In this document: positions 1 to 6,821 of the stretch, piece by piece | Numbering within the stretch: the stretch's first letter is position 1 | How the letters are laid out: each line of letters begins with the position of its first letter | NCBI GenBank assembly: GCA_023228385.1 | Contig: JALOBF010000013.1 | Span: 1-19,753, forward strand | Direction of reading: 5' to 3' | Length of the DNA stretch: 19,753 nucleotides | DNA from: Bacilli bacterium | Lineage (GTDB): Bacteria; Bacillota_I; Bacilli_A; ML615J-28; CAG-698 | Notes under the pieces: generated by a model | The model's database searches: none | What the model was told of the DNA's origin: nothing | What the model saw: the letters and a program-made list of their open reading frames with translations, nothing else | Made by a program: the position numbers and the translations under genes

Positions 1-1
1 A

Positions 2-1081
2 AGTAAATTAATAAATGGTACAAGTGAAAATACTATTGATAAATATGCAATGTATGAGTTGAATGTTACCTATAACAAAAATTATGAAATATTTGTTACT
101 TCTACAAATAAACTGGATATAAGATTGTATGATAAACAAATGCAATTATTAGAGATTGATGACTTGAACAGCGATAATAATATAGACCATGTAATTAAAA
201 ATTTATCAATTGACACTTATTATCTTAGAGTTGCGTATGAGGATACTAGTAAATCTGGTACTATAAATACAAAAATAACTTCAAGAAACACACAATATTT
301 ACTATATGATCAAGAAAATGATATTTTAATAAATTATTATAACAACATTAACTCCTACTATTACATTAATAGTAGAGGTGCAGGGTTTTACAAAATTAAT
401 CTAACAGCTACTAAATCAGATGGGACATCAGTTATATATCCTAGCTCAGCAATTATTGTAAATGACCATATGGATATGGATCAAGAATATAAGTATGATG
501 TTTTAGGTTATTCTAAGTTTGCCGAAAACGATATTGATATAAATAGTTTTTATATGTATCTACCTAGAAATGGTTATTTCTATATTCATATTGATATGCC
601 AGACGCAGATTATAATAGTATGACATTAAGTATTACACCCGCTGATTATGTAACTATAGATATGCTGGATAGAATGGATTCTGAATTTAGTGAGGAAATA
701 TTTGAAAATGCAGAAATAGGTGATTATGCAAAAGAAATAACAATAAACCAAACAGGAAATTTTATTATTAATTTTAGTACTATTGATAATATAAATGAAG
801 ATATTACACTAATATTATTTAAACAAGAATATAATAGTACAACAGGAAGTTATGAAAAGGTAGATATATATGCCGAGTATATGAATAACAATAATAAAAC
901 AAGAAGCGTTACTCGTACATTAGATCCCGGGACATATTATATTGGCTATTTTAATAACTTAAGTGGAGCTAATATTAATGCAACATTAACAAGAGTATTA
1001 CAGAATAACTCTAATAGGACAACGGCTATGGTCGCTGATCCTGGTTTACTACACCATATTTTTTTACATTTACTTCATTAG
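2..1081 (+). pseudogene. Surface/secreted beta-rich protein, 3' portion, frameshifted at its end
   Basis: The reading frame is open from the first bases of the window, so the gene begins upstream; the ATG at 50 is internal. The visible ~360 residues are rich in Asn, Asp, Tyr, Thr and Ile and look like repeated beta-sandwich modules. Two stretches resemble each other around the motifs DTYYLRVAYE and PGTYYIGYFN, as in pre-peptidase-C-like or jelly-roll domains of cell-surface proteins. There is no membrane anchor in the visible part. The frame ends at 1081 with an unlikely tail (HHIFLHLLH). A shift to another frame between about 1039 and 1079 restores a sensible sequence (TTPYFFTFTSLDDGNAYGV, then ITIPSTY), the latter like a BspA-type LRR strand, stopping at 1165. 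I infer a truncated, frameshifted gene. The exact family is not recognised. Confidence 0.6.
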
Positions 1082-1162
1082 ATGATGGTAATGCTTATGG
1101 AGTAAGCGGATTAACTAATCCTAATAATGCAACATCAATTACTATACCAAGCACTTATACAT

Positions 1163-1348
1163 TGTAGTGAAGAGGAATTGCAATTATTAAAAGATATTCA
1201 AAAACATATAAAGATGGAAATCCCTGTGGTTGAAAATCATAAATATGTAATCACTTTTAAAAATGATTTTGTAAAAGCCCCAATAAAGCCACCACATAGA
1301 CCTAATTCATCATATAAAAAAAATTACCAAAGAAAAAGCAATAAATAA
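1163..1348 (+). pseudogene. C-terminal remnant of a DEAD-box RNA helicase (RhlE-like)
   Basis: About 60 codons starting near CSEEELQLLKDIQKHI and continuing with EIPVVENH match the end of RhlE-type DEAD-box helicases: the last helix after the ISFC motif, then a basic tail (KPPHRPNSSYKKNYQRKSNK). None of the ATPase motifs (Q motif, GKT, DEAD, SAT) exist upstream. Instead the upstream DNA is the frameshifted surface-protein fragment, and its stop codon at 1165 overlaps this frame. The in-frame ATG at 1127 therefore lies in foreign sequence and should not be taken as a gene start. A hairpin directly after the stop may be the helicase gene's original terminator. I read this as a recombination scar that kept a chromosomal helicase tail beside the degenerate tRNA. 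Confidence 0.6.
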
Positions 1349-1371
1349 AGCAATAATTCATTCATTGCTTT
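1347..1371 (+). terminator. Weak hairpin after helicase remnant
   Basis: A perfect 8-bp stem AAAGCAAT/ATTGCTTT with a 9-nt loop begins at the last bases of the remnant. It lacks a good T-tract (AACAATAAT follows), so it would be a weak or relic terminator. Confidence 0.4.
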
Positions 1372-1429
1372 AACAATAATAACTTTCTTTCGTAATTTAT
1401 TAAAAAGTATTTGGTATAATATTTAACGG

Positions 1430-1520
1430 TGAGGAATACCCAAGATGCTGAAGGGGCTGGTTTGGAAAGCTAGTGGATTGTTAATCCGGTGTAGGGATTC
1501 AAATCACCTTTCCTTCGCCA
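1430..1520 (+). pseudogene. Degenerate tRNA-Ser(GGA) copy
   Basis: This is a diverged copy of the intact tRNA-Ser at 18239-18329, with the same class II layout, GGA in the anticodon loop and an encoded CCA at 1518-1520. Damage is visible. The first acceptor pair is mismatched (T:C), and the T-arm stem AGGGA/CACCT has two consecutive mismatches next to the loop. Most differences from the intact copy are C-to-T or G-to-A, as expected for AT drift without selection. A TATAAT box at 1415-1420 and the shared leader TTTAACGG remain upstream. Expression is possible but a functional tRNA is unlikely. Confidence 0.75.
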
Positions 1521-1574
1521 TATAAGAACGATAGGTTTGATACAATGTTATCAGACTTTTTTCATTATGAAAAT

Positions 1575-1593
1575 AGGGATAATTTCCCTTTTT
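1575..1593 (+). terminator. Short hairpin plus T-tract after the degenerate tRNA
   Basis: Stem AGGGA/TCCCT with loop TAATT is followed by TTTTTC. Flanking A and T runs can extend it. It is a plausible short terminator for the tRNA transcript. Confidence 0.4.
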
Positions 1594-1664
1594 CGTTTTC
1601 TCTTATTAGTTTATAGGTTACTTTTAATAAGTAATTTATAGACTTTTTTTCTTTTTTCAACTAC

Positions 1665-1740
1665 TAAAACACGAAAACTCAACAAAAACACGAAAGGTTA
1701 ACAAAAACACAAAAGGACAATAACAGCACAAAAGGAGTAT
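1665..1740 (+). repeat. Four tandem 19-bp iteron-like repeats
   Basis: Four consecutive units start at 1665, 1684, 1703 and 1722. Each has the core CAC(G/A)AAA, and the CAC positions (1670, 1689, 1708, 1727) are spaced exactly 19 bp. Units 2-4 add GG after the core. The period is not a multiple of three, which argues against a coding relic. About two helical turns per unit is typical of protein-binding iterons. No Rep or integrase gene is visible nearby, so the function is unknown. Confidence 0.6.
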
Positions 1741-1970
1741 GAAAAGAGTTTGGATTTCTTTATTCTATAATGAAACGGAGATTAAGGAAGAAACTTGAAA
1801 TATAAATTCTTTTTAATATAAATGTTCATCTAATCTGTATTTTGTGATATAATTAATTTATCGTACTATTAATAAAATGAGAGGATAATCACAAGATCAT
1901 AAAAATTCACGTCTTAATCAAAACATTTACATCTCCTCAATAATATTATATAATATAATTGAAATATAGC

Positions 1971-1989
1971 CAAGAGAATAATTCTCTTG
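1971..1989. other. Perfect 8-bp inverted repeat
   Basis: CAAGAGAA and TTCTCTTG are separated by TAA. No T-tract follows on either strand, so this may be a protein-binding palindrome or an old terminator for a lost minus-strand gene. Confidence 0.4.
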
Positions 1990-2146
1990 ACTCTATAATA
2001 CGGATTCCAATTTATTAGCTGATTTATTTTTTAATAATAGTAGTTTTTTATCTGATTGACTAATAAATACAGATAGACTTGGTAATGACGGCACAATGCT
2101 GAAAATTAAATGTTTACTTATTAAGAAGTAGCTTCAAAAAATAAGC

Positions 2147-2160
2147 AGGTGTACGCAAAG
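2147..2160. repeat. GTGTACGCA motif, left copy of accessory islet 1
   Basis: AGGTGTACGCA is followed by AAG. The 11-bp AGGTGTACGCA is repeated exactly at 3715-3725 on the far side of the ATPase gene. The same GGTGTACGCAAA(A)G arrangement occurs at 18861-18874. Confidence 0.6.
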
Positions 2161-2297
2161 AGGGTCCTTGATATATTTGATTTTTTAGTTTTCATAAAAC
2201 AGTCGATAATGTCGAGTAAATAATGTTTATATATTTTTATAATATAAAACTGTCAATTTATCATATTATAAGTTAATATATTTTAATAATATCAAAC

Positions 2298-2326
2298 TTG
2301 ACAAAAACATCAAAGTATAATAAAAT
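2298..2326 (+). promoter_or_regulatory. Sigma-A-type promoter of the ATPase gene
   Basis: A consensus -35 TTGACA (2298-2303), a 17-bp spacer and -10 TAAAAT (2321-2326) predict a start near 2333, about 48 bases before the chosen ATG. Confidence 0.7.
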
Positions 2327-2327
2327 A

Positions 2328-2362
2328 TAGACTAAGATAAAGCATAACTTTAGATTAGTCTA
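2328..2362 (+). promoter_or_regulatory. Hairpin or operator in the 5' leader of the ATPase gene
   Basis: Outer stem TAGACTAA/TTAGTCTA (8 bp) and inner stem TAAAG/CTTTA (5 bp, loop CATAA) are separated by a symmetric GA/GA internal loop, which can form tandem sheared G-A pairs. It covers the predicted transcription start and ends 6 bases before the ribosome binding site. It could be an operator palindrome or an RNA element controlling translation. Confidence 0.5.
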
Positions 2363-2380
2363 AATATGGGGGTGTTATTT

Positions 2381-3637
2381 ATGTATATAAAAAGATTAAT
2401 AGAAGAGAGATTAGAAAAAGTTTCTAAAATGTTTCATGTTATTTTGGTTACTGGTCCAAGGCAAGTAGGTAAATCTACTTTGCTGAAAAATAAATACAAA
2501 CAATTTGAATACATTACTTTTGATGATCCTTTATTATTAAGTACTACTATTCAGGAGCCGGGTTTATTTTTTAAAAACCACGAAGCTCCAATAATTATTG
2601 ATGAGATTCAGTATGCGCCTACTTTGCTAGCATATATTAAAATGGCATCTGATAATTCTGAGGAATATGGAAATTTCTTCTTAACAGGGTCCCAACAATT
2701 TCATTTAATGAAAAATGTGAGTGAAAGTTTAGCGGGAAGAGTTAGTATATTGGAACTGCAAGGCCTATCAGCAAGAGAAATATATAATATAAATTTTAAT
2801 AAACATTTTATACCAAATGAAGATTATATTATTCCAAGGAAAAAAAATATAAAAGATTATAAAAATATTTGGAATACGATACATAAAGGTTCATATCCTG
2901 CTATGTATAAAACTGAAATAGATTGGACAGAATTTTATTCATCTTACATAAGAACATATTTAGAGAGAGACATTAATGATTTAATTAATATAAAAGATCA
3001 AATATTATTCATGAATTTTTTAACAGCATTAGCAGCAAGAACAGGGGAAATGTTGAATTATGAAAATATAGCTAGTGAGGTAGGTGTTAGTTCTCCGACA
3101 ATAAAAAATTGGATTTCTGTTCTTGAAACTTCAGGGATCATATATTTATTACAGCCATATACACCAAGTGTATTAAAAAGAGCAATTAAAACACCTAAAT
3201 TGTATTTTAGAGATACAGGGTTAGTTTGTTATCTAACGAAGTGGATGACACCTGAAACATTAAAAGTTGGTGCGAAAAACGGAAATATATTTGAAACTTA
3301 TGTTATTTCTGAAATAATAAAATCGTATACAAACGAAGGAAAGGACTATAGGGGTAGTATTTTTTATTATCGTGGGAAGGATAAAACTAGAAAATTAAGT
3401 GATGGTAGTTTAATCGAAATAGATTCTGAAATAGATTTAATCATTGAAGAAAACAATATTTTACACCCAGTTGAAATAAAAATGTCTGCTAATCCTAAAC
3501 AAGAAATGGCAAATGCTTTTAATGTATTAGACGAAATAAAGTCTAAAAAAAGAGGAACTGGAGCAATTATTTGTCTATATGACAAATTATTATATTTAAA
3601 GGAAGACTTAGTAGTTTTACCGATTGAATATATTTAA
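2381..3637 (+). CDS. AAA+ ATPase, AAA_14/DUF4143 family
   Basis: A complete 418-residue member of the widespread AAA_14/DUF4143 family. Seen near the N-terminus: Walker A GPRQVGKST, Walker B IIIDEIQYAP, the sensor-like LTGSQQF, and LAGRVSILEL. The middle holds a winged-helix-like segment (NYENIASEVGVSSPTIKNW). The C-terminal DUF4143 part has a PD-(D/E)XK-like pattern, ExDLIIE followed by PVEIK, suggesting a nuclease-type fold. The biological role of the family is not established; members are often found in mobile or defence-rich regions. Start: an upstream in-frame ATG at 2366 lies inside the leader and overlaps the GGGGGTG ribosome binding site that serves the ATG at 2381, so 2381 is preferred. 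It is a single-gene unit with its own promoter, flanked by direct copies of AGGTGTACGCA, which suggests arrival as a cassette. Codon use is more AT-rich than in the central genes. Confidence 0.9.
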   Translation: MYIKRLIEERLEKVSKMFHVILVTGPRQVGKSTLLKNKYKQFEYITFDDPLLLSTTIQEPGLFFKNHEAPIIIDEIQYAPTLLAYIKMASDNSEEYGNFFLTGSQQFHLMKNVSESLAGRVSILELQGLSAREIYNINFNKHFIPNEDYIIPRKKNIKDYKNIWNTIHKGSYPAMYKTEIDWTEFYSSYIRTYLERDINDLINIKDQILFMNFLTALAARTGEMLNYENIASEVGVSSPTIKNWISVLETSGIIYLLQPYTPSVLKRAIKTPKLYFRDTGLVCYLTKWMTPETLKVGAKNGNIFETYVISEIIKSYTNEGKDYRGSIFYYRGKDKTRKLSDGSLIEIDSEIDLIIEENNILHPVEIKMSANPKQEMANAFNVLDEIKSKKRGTGAIICLYDKLLYLKEDLVVLPIEYI

Positions 3638-3708
3638 AAAATTATCAAAACAATCAGAACAACTTAATGAATTGATATTAATATATTGTGTACTCAAAAT
3701 CATTAAAA

Positions 3709-3793
3709 TTTTCTAGGTGTACGCATTGTATTAAAATTGGTGTTCTCATTCATAAGAGAACTAAAACACTGATACAATAAAACACAACTTTAG
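3709..3793. repeat. GTGTACGCA-containing ~80-bp repeat, left copy
   Basis: This aligns with 18875-18954. Positions 3717-3740 are a 24-bp exact match to 18884-18907. A hairpin GTTCTC-(8 nt)-GAGAAC (3742-3761) follows, then a TGATAC(A/T)ATAAA block and CTTTAG. The part from TCATAA onward also resembles the DNA just downstream of both tRNA-Ser copies (CATA(A/T)AAGAAC). The TnpB relic begins immediately to the right. Confidence 0.7.
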
Positions 3794-4126
3794 GGTCTTT
3801 TGTTTAAGTGCAAAGCTTAGCCAAACTATTTAATTATTCTTGTTGATGAACATAATACAACCAAGACTTGTTGTTATTGTGGCTATGAAGAAAATAAAGA
3901 CCCAAGTATTAGAGAGTTTAGATGTACTAAATGTTATATGGAAATTGAAAGAGATAAAAATAGCGCTATAAACATAGCTGTTAAAGCAAAATTAATATTG
4001 TCTGGCTCACACGGACATTATACTATTACGATTAAAGCAAATAAAGTTTTTTATGGGCGGATGGACAAGGGCGGGTATATTCCGCTCTTTTTTATGTCAA
4101 AATTTAAGTTTTGTTGTCGATTGTAG
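3794..4126 (+). pseudogene. TnpB (IS200/IS605 OrfB) C-terminal relic
   Basis: The frame reads LLFKCKA, a TAG stop at 3818-3820, then PNYLIILVDEHNTTKTCCYCG. It continues with the second half of the zinc ribbon (REFRCTKC) and the RuvC-III motif ERDKNSAINI. That is the C-terminal end of a TnpB-type RNA-guided nuclease: CxxC...CxxC zinc finger and the last catalytic Asp. The first ~300 residues are missing, so the protein is dead. The normal TnpB end is followed by ~30 unrelated residues before the stop at 4126. No TnpA and no intact left end is seen. The ATG at 3938 is internal to the relic and not a real start. Confidence 0.75.
4068..4093 (+). terminator. Hairpin with T-tract at the end of the TnpB relic
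   Basis: Stem AGGGCGG/CCGCTCT (one G-T pair) with a 7-nt loop is followed by TTTTTT. It could be an intrinsic terminator or the right-end hairpin of the former IS200/IS605 element. It lies inside the read-through frame of the relic. Confidence 0.55.
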
Positions 4127-4305
4127 ATTAATTTTAAATAATACTTACGCTACTATGTTAATATGGTATAATTAAATTATGTAGATAATATACTGAGTTT
4201 TATATTAGAATTAACAACAGACTAAATTTAATTGTATTTGGTTTATTTATTATTTATTTATTTTTACCGGGCTTTCCATTAACAGAAAGTGGTCAAGGAT
4301 TTTTT

Positions 4306-4695
4306 TTGCCGGTATATTTTATGTCATATGCATCACTTTATCTAGTTTTCGCTTCTAAAACTTTAGAAATTTTGTTGACTAGAATAATGTTTATAGTTCT
4401 AATAATTACATCAATATTCGTCATTATTAATTTTATATTTAATATTAGGATAATGAAGAAAAAGAATTTTAAAAAAATTATTTATAGAAAATACTTTGTT
4501 TTTAGTATAATACAAATATTTTTTTCAGTTAGCCTATTTATACTAGGGATAATTATATTCGGAGAAGATACTAATTTTTATGGAAGCTATTATGTAGGGC
4601 CGCAACATGCAGTATTGGGGGGGATAATTTTAATAGTTTCTTTAATACAATTAACTCACTATTTTATTATATTAAAAAAACAAAAAAATAGATAA
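4306..4695 (+). CDS. Hypothetical polytopic membrane protein, start uncertain
   Basis: No family recognised. The frame encodes about four hydrophobic helices separated by a basic segment (KKKNFKKIIYRK) and ends with a basic tail. Candidate starts are TTG 4306 or ATG 4321, but neither has a ribosome binding site. The same frame is open back to 4189 without ATG, GTG or TTG. That upstream stretch reads as a good membrane helix (LNLIVFGLFIIYLFL) followed by PGFPLTESGQG, so the native protein probably began earlier and has lost its start, or uses an ATT start. It lies between the TnpB relic and a short secreted protein in a decayed region, so it may be a pseudogene. Confidence that it is coding-derived is moderate; confidence that it is expressed is low. 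Confidence 0.45.
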   Translation: MPVYFMSYASLYLVFASKTLEILLTRIMFIVLIITSIFVIINFIFNIRIMKKKNFKKIIYRKYFVFSIIQIFFSVSLFILGIIIFGEDTNFYGSYYVGPQHAVLGGIILIVSLIQLTHYFIILKKQKNR

Positions 4696-4756
4696 AGAAA
4701 TATTTATACTTTTTAATTGTAAAAGTTATTAAATTAACAAATAAAAGGGGGAGAAT

Positions 4757-4996
4757 ATGAAAAAATATTTTTTAGGATTGCTCGGTTTTATTTTTGGGGT
4801 AAGTTTAATTTGCTATGCAAACAGCAAACAAAGCATAAAGGTTAAGGCAAGCGAACTTTCTTATATTCCGATGGATTTTTCAGATATCTATTATGAAGAC
4901 GACATAGAAAACTACGATTATATTCATTTATTAATGAAAGATAGTAGAGAGTTTTATAACTGGCTGTACTCTTTGGATATTTATTCTAGCAGATGA
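4757..4996 (+). CDS. Small secreted protein or N-terminal fragment
   Basis: 79 residues behind a strong ribosome binding site (GGGGGAG, 4746-4752). Residues 1-22 form a signal peptide (MKKYF, then a hydrophobic core, ending near CYAN). The rest is acidic and tyrosine-rich (DIYYEDDIENYDYIH), with no recognised domain. Large surface proteins commonly start this way, and a leucine-rich-repeat surface-protein fragment follows ~90 bp downstream. I therefore suspect this is the surviving N-terminus of a broken surface gene, although the two pieces are not in a simple frameshift relation. Confidence 0.5.
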   Translation: MKKYFLGLLGFIFGVSLICYANSKQSIKVKASELSYIPMDFSDIYYEDDIENYDYIHLLMKDSREFYNWLYSLDIYSSR

Positions 4997-5089
4997 GTAT
5001 GAGAAAATGAAAAACATTGACATGCTTTACCATTTGTCATCTTATTAGTTTAAATCTCTTGGATTATCGTTTTTTTAAAAGTTTTAAAA

Positions 5090-5614
5090 GTGATTTTCAA
5101 AAGATATACAATATTTCATGGAGGAATTTCATTCTTTAATGATTTCTGTGTGCACTATGATTCGCAGTTTGGAAGAAACGGACCGACAGGTACTTCGGAT
5201 TATAAAGGGTTTACTCGTTGGGTGAGATATTTTGACACCGATGACAATACTGACTTATCAAAAGTACCGCAAGCTGCCCCACCGGTACCACACAACTTGA
5301 TGATACATGACAATACAGTGATAAATCGCATTCTATACGATTTAAGAATTTCGGTTACTCCTGTTTCTGCATACATAACAATACCAACATCGGGTGGCGT
5401 GCAAATTACCGGGGTAATAAATAACCTTAAACTATCAGGCGGTGTCATATTACCGTCAATTATTGGTGGAAAAGACGCAGTTGTTATAGGCAATTTTGCT
5501 TTTGTTAACAAAACTCCAATGTGCCAAATATCAATCCCTGCGAGTGTTACAAATATAGGCTCGAATGCCTTGATTATGGCCCAAAATGTTAATTTTTCGG
5601 GTCCTTTTTATTAG
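5090..5614 (+). pseudogene. BspA-like leucine-rich-repeat surface protein fragment
   Basis: 174 codons from GTG 5090. The frame is open to 5054 but has no good start or ribosome binding site. The last ~70 residues carry the LRR_5/BspA pattern: GGVILPSIIGGKDAVVIGNF, then ISIPASVTNIGSNAL. In intact BspA-type proteins such repeats continue for many copies; here they stop after about one and a half repeats in GPFY. There is no signal peptide and no C-terminal anchor. Base composition is closer to the central genes than to the AT-rich flank. I infer a fragment of a surface adhesin-type gene, possibly together with the secreted N-terminus at 4757. Confidence 0.55.
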
Positions 5615-5637
5615 AAAATAGTGTTTTTTAAATTATA

Positions 5638-5666
5638 TTGTTCTAGATGGCTTTTTATGATATAAT
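5638..5666 (+). promoter_or_regulatory. Promoter of the kinase/PqqD/peptidase/NTase operon
   Basis: TTGTTC (5638-5643), a 17-bp spacer and TATAAT (5661-5666) predict a start near 5673. This rules out the upstream in-frame ATG at 5647 and supports the kinase start at 5692. Confidence 0.65.
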
Positions 5667-5691
5667 TGTTATGCAGTTTAGTAGGTGTCTC

Positions 5692-6558
5692 ATGAAAATC
5701 AATTTAAAAATAGCAGGAATTACAGTAACTTATTTATATAATTATAATAATTACTTGCAAGACAAAATCGACCAATACCGGATTGCTGATAATGATAATA
5801 CAAAATATAAGTTGGAAGTAATTATATCCGCTGATATAAAGAAGTATTCGGCTGTTTTTCGTAAAGTGCATAATCGTGAATACTATTTTTCCAATGTACT
5901 AGATGTACTGTGTATTTTTGCACCACAAGATAATACTATTATTATTCAACAAACAGTTTTCGATAAAATTGAAAATGATATTAAAATTTATCTTAATTCT
6001 GATTTTATTGACAATCTCGCGGCACAAGAATATATTTTATCGGGGGTTATGTTTTTGGATATTGCATCGCGGGAAGGATGTCTTCCGCTTCATGCTTCGG
6101 CCATCTCTTTCAACAATGATGCTTTGTTGTTTTCGGCCCCATCACAAACCGGAAAATCAACTCAAACAAGATTGTGGAAGGAGCGATTTCCCGATGAGAT
6201 CCGTTATATCAACGATGATAAGCCGCTCCTTTATGAAAAGGACGATAAGATATATGTTGCCGGAACTCCTTTTAGCGGTAGCAGCGTATTAAATGAAAAT
6301 ATAGTAAAACCGCTTAAAGCCTTGTTTTTCTTAGAACAAGGTAAACAGAATAAATTAATTCGTTTGGAGAAAAATGAAGTATTGCCTTTATTCATGAAAA
6401 ATATAATGCGGCCGAAAGAAAAAGAAATATGGGATAAAATGTTTTTTGTAATTGAAAAGATTATTGATAGGATTCCTATATATCTGTTTTTTTCTACTCC
6501 GGATTTATCAGCTGTTAAAGCAGTATATCAAGAATTATATTTTGGAGGAAAAAGATGA
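5692..6558 (+). CDS. HPr-kinase-like (HprK C-terminal fold) serine kinase
   Basis: 288 residues from ATG 5692, with AGGTG just upstream and the promoter -10 box at 5661-5666. The family is the HprK/PEPCK-like kinases found with RiPP systems (for example the paeninodin kinase) and with HPr-related systems, not the housekeeping HPr kinase, which has a different N-terminal domain. Seen: conserved LHASAI at ~133-138, P-loop SAPSQTGKST at ~148-157, the acidic pair in INDDKP (D175, D176) and GTPFSGSS at ~191-198. Paeninodin-type kinases phosphorylate a serine on the precursor peptide; the substrate here is unknown. The stop overlaps the next start by 4 bp (ATGA), so translation is coupled. It is the first gene of a four-gene operon. 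Confidence 0.85.
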   Translation: MKINLKIAGITVTYLYNYNNYLQDKIDQYRIADNDNTKYKLEVIISADIKKYSAVFRKVHNREYYFSNVLDVLCIFAPQDNTIIIQQTVFDKIENDIKIYLNSDFIDNLAAQEYILSGVMFLDIASREGCLPLHASAISFNNDALLFSAPSQTGKSTQTRLWKERFPDEIRYINDDKPLLYEKDDKIYVAGTPFSGSSVLNENIVKPLKALFFLEQGKQNKLIRLEKNEVLPLFMKNIMRPKEKEIWDKMFFVIEKIIDRIPIYLFFSTPDLSAVKAVYQELYFGGKR

Positions 6559-6821
6559 AAATTAAAGATGGATTTATTTTAAAAGAGGTATCGGGTCAAT
6601 TTATTGTTGTGCCGGTCGATGATGCTGTAATTGATTTTAATGGGATGCTTACTTTAAATAAAACGGCAAAATTATTGTTTGAGTCTTTACAAGAGGAAAA
6701 AACTGTTGAGGAACTTGCCAATCTCCTAGTTGATAAATATCAAATCGGTTATGAACGGGCTTTAGCCGATGTTAAGGACTTTTTAACGGTATTGGCAAGC
6801 AATGATATATTAGAATCATGA
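6555..6821 (+). CDS. PqqD-like peptide-binding chaperone (RRE domain)
   Basis: 88 residues, the normal length for a stand-alone PqqD. Matches to the family include VVPVDDAVIDFNGMLTLNKT near 18-37 and a helical second half (TVEELANLL, then DVKDFLTVL). PqqD-like RRE domains bind the leader of a ribosomally made peptide and present it to the modifying enzyme. The start has a strong GGAGG site and overlaps the kinase stop by 4 bp; its own stop overlaps the next gene by 4 bp. This shows that the operon acts on a peptide or protein substrate, but none is encoded next to it. The same fold also occurs in HPr-related clusters without known peptides, so a RiPP role is inferred. Confidence 0.85.
   Translation: MKIKDGFILKEVSGQFIVVPVDDAVIDFNGMLTLNKTAKLLFESLQEEKTVEELANLLVDKYQIGYERALADVKDFLTVLASNDILES

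Larger units (their letters stand above)
1741..2297. other. AT-rich intergenic tract without a clear gene
   Basis: There is no convincing gene here. It contains an isolated hairpin at 1971-1989, a 46-codon open frame on the minus strand (2133 to 1993, no recognised start or family), a 22-bp segment at 1996-2017 resembling 18457-18479, and the motif AGGTGTACGCA at 2147-2157 that recurs three more times in the window in full or nearly so. Confidence 0.5.

Noticed and set aside
1127..1348. A 73-codon gene starting at ATG 1127.
   Set aside because: The first ~12 codons are out-of-frame surface-protein sequence; only the rest matches a helicase tail, and there is no ribosome binding site.
1430..1520. 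A second functional tRNA-Ser gene.
   Set aside because: Mismatches in the acceptor end and two adjacent ones in the T-arm, with an intact GGA-anticodon copy elsewhere in the window.
1665..1740. A CRISPR array.
   Set aside because: The 19-bp units follow each other without spacers, there are only four, and no cas gene is present.
3717..3740. The repeated 24-bp sequence as a chromosomal dif/Xer site (it begins like a XerC arm).
   Set aside because: The right half does not match a XerD arm, and two copies plus extra half-motifs in the window do not fit a single dif site.
3938..4126. A 62-codon gene starting at ATG 3938.
   Set aside because: It is the end of the TnpB relic; the homologous frame continues upstream with the zinc ribbon.
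5200..5511. A 103-codon minus-strand frame and similar minus-strand frames inside 11345-11700, 13598-14086, 15569-15790, 16906-17226 and 17697-17951.
   Set aside because: They lie opposite well-supported plus-strand genes or fragments, lack ribosome binding sites and have no recognisable domains.
5903..6292. A 129-codon plus-strand frame inside the kinase gene.
   Set aside because: It overlaps the kinase P-loop region in another frame and has no domain features.
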